Position numbers and translations under genes: made by a program. Positions 5,351-8,068 of a stretch of 8,068 nt of DNA are shown here, one piece after another (positions within the stretch are counted from its first letter, which is position 1; each line of letters begins with the position of its first letter). This DNA comes from Candidatus Acetothermia bacterium (lineage in GTDB: Bacteria > Bipolaricaulota > Bipolaricaulia > RBG-16-55-9 > JANLFV01). The stretch covers positions 1-8,068 of the forward strand of contig JAPWVC010000056.1 of the NCBI GenBank assembly GCA_028275195.1. The letters run 5' to 3'. Below the pieces are notes generated by a model. The model did no database searches and had not been told where the DNA came from. It saw only the letters and a list, made by a program, of their open reading frames with translations.

Positions 5351-5677
5351 CTAGCTCTTCTCCAGCTCCTCGATCCGCTTCCGGATCGCCTCTAGCTGCT
5401 GCTCCAGCATTCGCGCCTGGCCCTTCAGCAGCTCGACCTCTTGCCCAGCGGGCATCCCCGGAGCCGAAGGATAGGCCATAAAAGGCGGGATCATCGGCCA
5501 AGCCGGATAGGGCCTCTGGCTCTGCAGCCAGGCCCAGAACTGGGGCCAGAGCCCCGACTGCATCAGGAATTGGGCCCCCGGGGGCAGCCCGCCCCAGCCC
5601 GGCGAGTAGCCGAACCTCAGCCAGCCCGGGAGGCCGGTCAATTGATACATCCAACGGTAGCCTCCTGCCATCGGCAT
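5351..5677 (-). CDS. DUF5320-like small protein with C-terminal coiled coil
   Basis: A 108-residue protein with two parts. Residues 1-76 are rich in Gly, Pro, Trp, Tyr and Met (YRWMYQLTGLPGWLRFGY, LWPQFWAWLQSQ, YPAWPMIPPFMAYP) with no cysteine or histidine. Residues 79-108 form a heptad helix, QEVELLKGQARMLEQQLEAI then RKRIEELEKS. That helix matches the C-terminus of the NifX fusion encoded next (shared pattern LK-QA-MLE-QL--I-KR-EEL), so the two probably form a mixed coiled coil. Coil-ended Gly/Pro-rich small proteins next to NifX-type genes are commonly labelled DUF5320; I place it there by resemblance only. Its ATG follows the TAG of the DUF134 gene with no gap, and GGAGGTGAG overlaps the end of that gene, so they are cotranscribed and coupled. 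The aromatic part is not long or uniform enough for a convincing membrane helix. Molecular role unknown; scaffold or adaptor is my inference. Confidence 0.8.
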   Translation of the reverse strand: MPMAGGYRWMYQLTGLPGWLRFGYSPGWGGLPPGAQFLMQSGLWPQFWAWLQSQRPYPAWPMIPPFMAYPSAPGMPAGQEVELLKGQARMLEQQLEAIRKRIEELEKS

Positions 5678-6097
5678 CTAGCTCACCTCCTCGTTCTCCG
5701 CTTGCTCAACACGGTAGAGATGAGGGCTGCCGCAGCGGCAGCAGCGCAGGAAGCCGTCACTCCCCGGCGAGGGCGCGGGCAGCTCGAACCCGCAGGCCGC
5801 GCACCGCAGGAGGGGCTCTTGCCCCCCGCGGAGGCGGATCGGCCGCCCCTCGAGGAGGGCCTGGACGACCTTCGCCCGGCCGGAGTAGAGGAGCCGCTGG
5901 ACCGTCCCGCGGGAGATCCCCATCTCCGCGCCGGCCGCAGCCTGGTCCTTCCCCAGGAGATCGACCAAGCGCATCGCCTCCAGCTCATCGAGGCCGAGCT
6001 CCACCGGCGACCCCGGGGAGCCCATCCCCAGCCCGGGGAAGAACCAATTCGCCCGAGGCTGGAAGGCACAATGGCGCCGCTTCCTCCGCCGCGGCAT
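5678..6097 (-). CDS. DUF134 (UPF0251) DNA-binding protein with C-terminal zinc ribbon
   Basis: A 139-residue predicted transcription regulator. The start MPRRRKRRHCAFQP and the ELGLDELEAMRLVDLLGKDQ segment (33-52) are characteristic of DUF134/COG1342. They are followed by a sigma-region-4-like helix-turn-helix, AAAGAEMGISRGTVQRLLYSGR (53-74), and LLEGRPIRLRGG (81-92). The C-terminus adds two CxxC-type knuckles, Cys99/Cys102 (CAACG) and Cys119 or 120/Cys122 (CCRCG), a probable zinc or Fe-S site that could let the protein sense metal. Cys10 is also present near the basic N-terminus. It is first in the eight-gene minus-strand operon, about 20 bases from the predicted transcription start, and next to the perfect palindrome, so autoregulation is likely but unproven. 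DUF134 genes are known to keep company with NifX-type genes. ATG at 6097 is preceded by GGGGTGAG. The next gene's ATG directly follows its stop. Confidence 0.9.
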   Translation of the reverse strand: MPRRRKRRHCAFQPRANWFFPGLGMGSPGSPVELGLDELEAMRLVDLLGKDQAAAGAEMGISRGTVQRLLYSGRAKVVQALLEGRPIRLRGGQEPLLRCAACGFELPAPSPGSDGFLRCCRCGSPHLYRVEQAENEEVS

Positions 6098-6112
6098 CGC
6101 TCACCCCATTCC

Positions 6113-6124
6113 GTGCATATGCAC
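6113..6124. promoter_or_regulatory. Perfect 12-base palindrome at the transcription start, candidate operator
   Basis: GTGCATATGCAC is its own reverse complement and begins right after the -10 box, covering the expected transcription start (about 6118). The symmetry stops at this length: the flanking bases do not pair. A dimeric repressor bound here would block the promoter. The DUF134 protein encoded immediately downstream is the first candidate; the FeoC-like protein or a Fur/DtxR-type regulator elsewhere are alternatives. The palindrome is seen directly; the operator role is inferred from position. Confidence 0.6.
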
Positions 6125-6153
6125 ATTATAGCGAGAGACCGCTCCCGGGTCAA
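6125..6153 (-). promoter_or_regulatory. Sigma70-type promoter for the eight-gene operon
   Basis: On the minus strand TTGACC (6153-6148), 17 bases, then a perfect TATAAT (6130-6125): one mismatch to the -35/-10 consensus with ideal spacing. The predicted transcript starts near 6118, leaving a leader of about 20 bases before the DUF134 ATG at 6097. The -35 box overlaps the TGA of the FeoC-like gene (6152-6150), so the operon can be read independently of feo or by read-through from it. In such GC-rich DNA this AT-rich hexamer stands out. Confidence 0.8.
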
Positions 6154-6158
6154 CCGGG
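6144..6158. promoter_or_regulatory. Inverted repeat around the -35 box
   Basis: CCCGG-GTCAA-CCGGG on the plus strand: two 5-base arms flanking a 5-base centre that contains most of the -35 element. It could be a second regulator site or a weak hairpin at the end of the FeoC-like gene. It has no T-run, so it is not a convincing rho-independent terminator. Short GC-rich arms may be chance in this sequence. Confidence 0.3.
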
Positions 6159-6416
6159 CTGCTCGCTGAGGCCCGCCTCCTTCCCCTTGGCCGTGAGCGC
6201 CCAGAGATGCTCGCACCCGCCGGGAGACCCCCCTAGAAGTGGGCACTCCGCGCAATTCCCTTGACAGCCGGCGGCCACCGGATGGAGGTAGCCCAGCCGC
6301 ACTAGGTCCGCGATCATCGGCCTGAGCAGCTCCTCGCTCACGCCGAGCGCCCGGGCCAGCTCAGCCAGGCTATGCGCCCCGCCCTCGGACAAGAGCTGCA
6401 GCAATTTCTCTAGCAT
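6150..6416 (-). CDS. FeoC-like winged-helix protein with four-cysteine cluster motif
   Basis: An 88-residue small protein directly after feoB. Residues 1-45 form a winged-helix: MLEKLLQLLSEGGAHSLAELARALGVSEELLRPMIADLVRLGYL. The recognition helix is around 28-41, and the wing then leads into Cys51, Cys55, Cys58 and Cys68 (CX3CX2CX9C). FeoC proteins have this plan, and some bind an oxygen-sensitive [4Fe-4S] cluster through such cysteines, either regulating feo transcription or protecting FeoB from proteolysis. The C-terminal LWALTAKGKEAGL looks like a final wing strand and helix. The start ATG (6416) is six bases past the FeoB stop with GAGGTGAG overlapping that stop, so it is translationally coupled to feoB. 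Its own stop lies within the -35 box of the downstream operon. It could instead be a generic ArsR/MarR-like Fe-S sensor, but size, position and cysteines favour FeoC. Confidence 0.82.
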   Translation of the reverse strand: MLEKLLQLLSEGGAHSLAELARALGVSEELLRPMIADLVRLGYLHPVAAGCQGNCAECPLLGGSPGGCEHLWALTAKGKEAGLSEQPG

Positions 6417-6422
6417 CTCACC

Positions 6423-8068
6423 TCATACTCCCCAGCCGATCAGCCTCGCCCCCTGGTAGACGACGATCCCGACCGCAAAAGAGATCACCGCGAGGATGGC
6501 AATGCTGAAGGCGGTCCAGCGCCAGGAGCCCGTCTCCTGGCGGATGGTGGCGACTGTGGCCGCGCAGGGGATGAAGAGCATCTCCACCACAAGGAAGGCC
6601 AGTGCGGCAGCGGGGGCTAGCAAGCCCTTCAAGATCCCGGCCAGCTCGCTCCCCTCCTCACCGGCGCTGTAGAGGATGCCGAGAGTGGCGATGGCGTTCT
6701 CTTTGGCCACGAAGCTAGTCAGCAACGCTACCATCATCTCCCAGCCCAGCCCCATCAGCCGCCCCAGAGGGGCCAAAAGCCGCCCGAGCCCCGCCAGGTA
6801 GCTCGAGCCGATCTCGCCGGTCGGGAGGGCCCCCAGGGCCCAGACGAGGATGGAGACGGCCAGGATGATCGTCCCGGCCCGCCTCAGGAAGGCCACCGTC
6901 CGCCGCCAGACGAAGAGCCCGATCGTGCGAGCATTGGGGATGTGATACAAAGGGAGCTCCATGATGAAGGCCTCCCGCTCGCCACGGAAGACCAGCTTGT
7001 TGAGCACGATCCCCAGGAGCACGAGGATGAGCAAGTTGAACGCCACCAGCCCCCAGGAGACGAAGGTAGCGGCCTGGCGGAAGAAGATCGGGGCCAGAAA
7101 GGCCAGAACGGCCATGCGTGCGGTGCAGGGGACGAGCGGGGCTATCAGGATCGTCAAGAGCCGGGCCCGCTCGCCCTCGACTACCCTCGCGCCCATCACG
7201 GCCGGGACATTGCAGCCGAAGCCTAAGAATAATGGCAGGAAGCTCTTCCCATGTAAGCCCATGCGGTGCATGAACCGGTCCATGACATAGGCAGCGCGGG
7301 CCATATAGCCCAAGTCCTCCAGGAGGCCGAAGGCGCCGAAGAAGATGAGCAAGATCGGCAGGAAGGTGAGCACCGTTCCGACCCCGCTGATCAGCCCCTC
7401 GACGATCAGCCCGCTCAGCCAGGCCGGTGAGCCAGCGAGGAGGCGGGCCGCCCACTCGGCCGCGGCCTGAACGACATGGGCCTCGAGCAAAGCTTGGAGA
7501 GGCGCACCGATGGCGTAGGTTAGAAAGAAAACCAGCCCCAGGATTCCCAAGAGGAGCCCGAGGCCCCAGATCGGGTGGGTCGCGACCCGGTCGAGCCGCT
7601 CTGTGAGGGTGATCTGGCCCGCCTTCGGGCGGGTGACCGCGGCCCGGACCATCCTCCCGATCCACTCATAGCGGCCACTGGCCACGGCCAGCACGGCGTC
7701 CTCATGGCGCTTCAGGATTGAATGGACCTGTTCCCAACGCTCCCCCGGCAAGAGCCCCTGCACCAGCCGGGTGATCTCCTCATCGCCCTCCAAGAGCTTC
7801 AGCGCCACCCATTCCTTGGGGTATGGCTCCGGCACGCGATCGGCGATGAGGCCCTCGAGCTCCTCCAGCACCGCCCGATGGTCCTCTCGGATCTGGGGAC
7901 GGCTCGGCGCATAGGCCGCCTCGCCCCGGGCCAGCCGCTCGATTGCCTCGACCAACTCTGCCAAGCCCCGCCCCTTGGCGGCTACCATTGGCACCACGGG
8001 CAGGCCAAGCGCGGCCTCCAGGACATGCGGCTCGATGCGCAACCCCTGCTGCTCGGCCACATCCATCA
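6423..8068 (-). CDS. feoB: Ferrous iron transporter FeoB, N-terminally cut by the window edge
   Basis: The last 547 or more residues of FeoB, the inner-membrane Fe(II) uptake protein with an N-terminal G-protein domain. The frame is open at the window edge, and the visible protein begins at the NxxD (G4) motif; the P-loop lies outside. The G5 loop VAAKGRG (28-34) and the GDI-like helical domain (about 50-145) follow. The membrane core then contains FGCNVPAVMGAR (283-294, Cys285), LVPCTARMA (311-319, Cys314), the central hydrophobic helices including LILVLLGIVLNKLVF, the LPLYHIPNAR loop (371-380), SFVAKENAIATLG (451-463) and IPCAATVAT (499-507, Cys501). These are conserved FeoB signatures, and the two Gate-type regions look intact. 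It ends at TGA 6425-6423, six bases before the FeoC-like ATG. FeoA, if present, would be upstream and outside the window. No truncation or frameshift is seen in this part. Confidence 0.97.
   Translation of the reverse strand, partial: MDVAEQQGLRIEPHVLEAALGLPVVPMVAAKGRGLAELVEAIERLARGEAAYAPSRPQIREDHRAVLEELEGLIADRVPEPYPKEWVALKLLEGDEEITRLVQGLLPGERWEQVHSILKRHEDAVLAVASGRYEWIGRMVRAAVTRPKAGQITLTERLDRVATHPIWGLGLLLGILGLVFFLTYAIGAPLQALLEAHVVQAAAEWAARLLAGSPAWLSGLIVEGLISGVGTVLTFLPILLIFFGAFGLLEDLGYMARAAYVMDRFMHRMGLHGKSFLPLFLGFGCNVPAVMGARVVEGERARLLTILIAPLVPCTARMAVLAFLAPIFFRQAATFVSWGLVAFNLLILVLLGIVLNKLVFRGEREAFIMELPLYHIPNARTIGLFVWRRTVAFLRRAGTIILAVSILVWALGALPTGEIGSSYLAGLGRLLAPLGRLMGLGWEMMVALLTSFVAKENAIATLGILYSAGEEGSELAGILKGLLAPAAALAFLVVEMLFIPCAATVATIRQETGSWRWTAFSIAILAVISFAVGIVVYQGARLIGWGV

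Noticed and set aside
5441..6169. 242-codon plus-strand open frame
   Set aside because: Antisense to the DUF134 and coiled-coil genes and running across their promoter; composition (Ala/Arg/Pro) is typical of a high-GC shadow.
6715..7665. 316-codon minus-strand frame inside feoB
   Set aside because: Out-of-frame reading of feoB, Gly/Arg/Pro-rich; the FeoB frame has all conserved membrane motifs.
1..8068. High frequency of GATC
   Set aside because: Mostly explained by ATC isoleucine codons following G-ending codons (and GAT C.. pairs) in this GC-rich coding DNA; no clustering that would suggest an origin or a methylation switch.

Overview
The window looks like chromosomal DNA of a GC-rich anaerobic bacterium. 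A consensus sigma70-type promoter and good Shine-Dalgarno sequences (AAAGGAGG, GGAGGTGAG) argue for bacteria over archaea. The gene content (split methylmalonyl-CoA mutase, ferrous iron uptake, MinD ATPases with inserted ferredoxin domains, NifX/ORP-type proteins, DUF134, DUF5320-like proteins) is typical of strict anaerobes, often thermophiles: sulfate reducers, Thermodesulfobacteria, Clostridia, some candidate phyla. I cannot fix the lineage; a Bipolaricaulota/Acetothermia-like source is only a guess.

Layout. Left, plus strand (1-1407): the C-terminus of the methylmalonyl-CoA mutase catalytic subunit, the complete B12-binding subunit, and an overlapping gene for a probable FMN-binding split-barrel (PNPOx-like) protein. 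This block meets the next one tail to tail with a 7-base overlap. Minus strand (6097 down to 1401): eight tightly packed genes read in the order DUF134-type DNA-binding protein; DUF5320-like coiled-coil protein; NifX-domain/Met-Gly/coiled-coil fusion; small Gly/aromatic-rich protein; NifX-type protein with a His tail; two tandem MinD-type ATPases with inserted 2x[4Fe-4S] ferredoxins; Mrp/NBP35-type Fe-S carrier ATPase. They follow a strong promoter (TTGACC, 17 bases, TATAAT at 6153-6125) and a perfect 12-base palindrome at the predicted transcription start. Right, minus strand (8068 down to 6150): the C-terminal two thirds of FeoB and a FeoC-like winged-helix protein with four cysteines. The -35 box of the eight-gene operon overlaps the stop codon of the FeoC-like gene.

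How it fits together. FeoB brings in Fe(II), and the FeoC-like protein probably tunes it. The eight-gene operon resembles the orp (orange protein) operons of Desulfovibrio, where MinD-Fer ATPases, an Mrp protein and a NifX-family protein (ORP) carrying a Mo-Cu-S cluster form a complex. It may handle a metal-sulfur cluster whose precise substrate cannot be read from sequence. The DUF134 protein, first in the operon, is the obvious candidate ligand of the palindrome. The unusual parts are the NifX fusion with its Met-Gly-Arg segment and coiled coil, a partner sharing that coil, the aromatic-rich small protein, and a probable CTG start codon on the first MinD gene.
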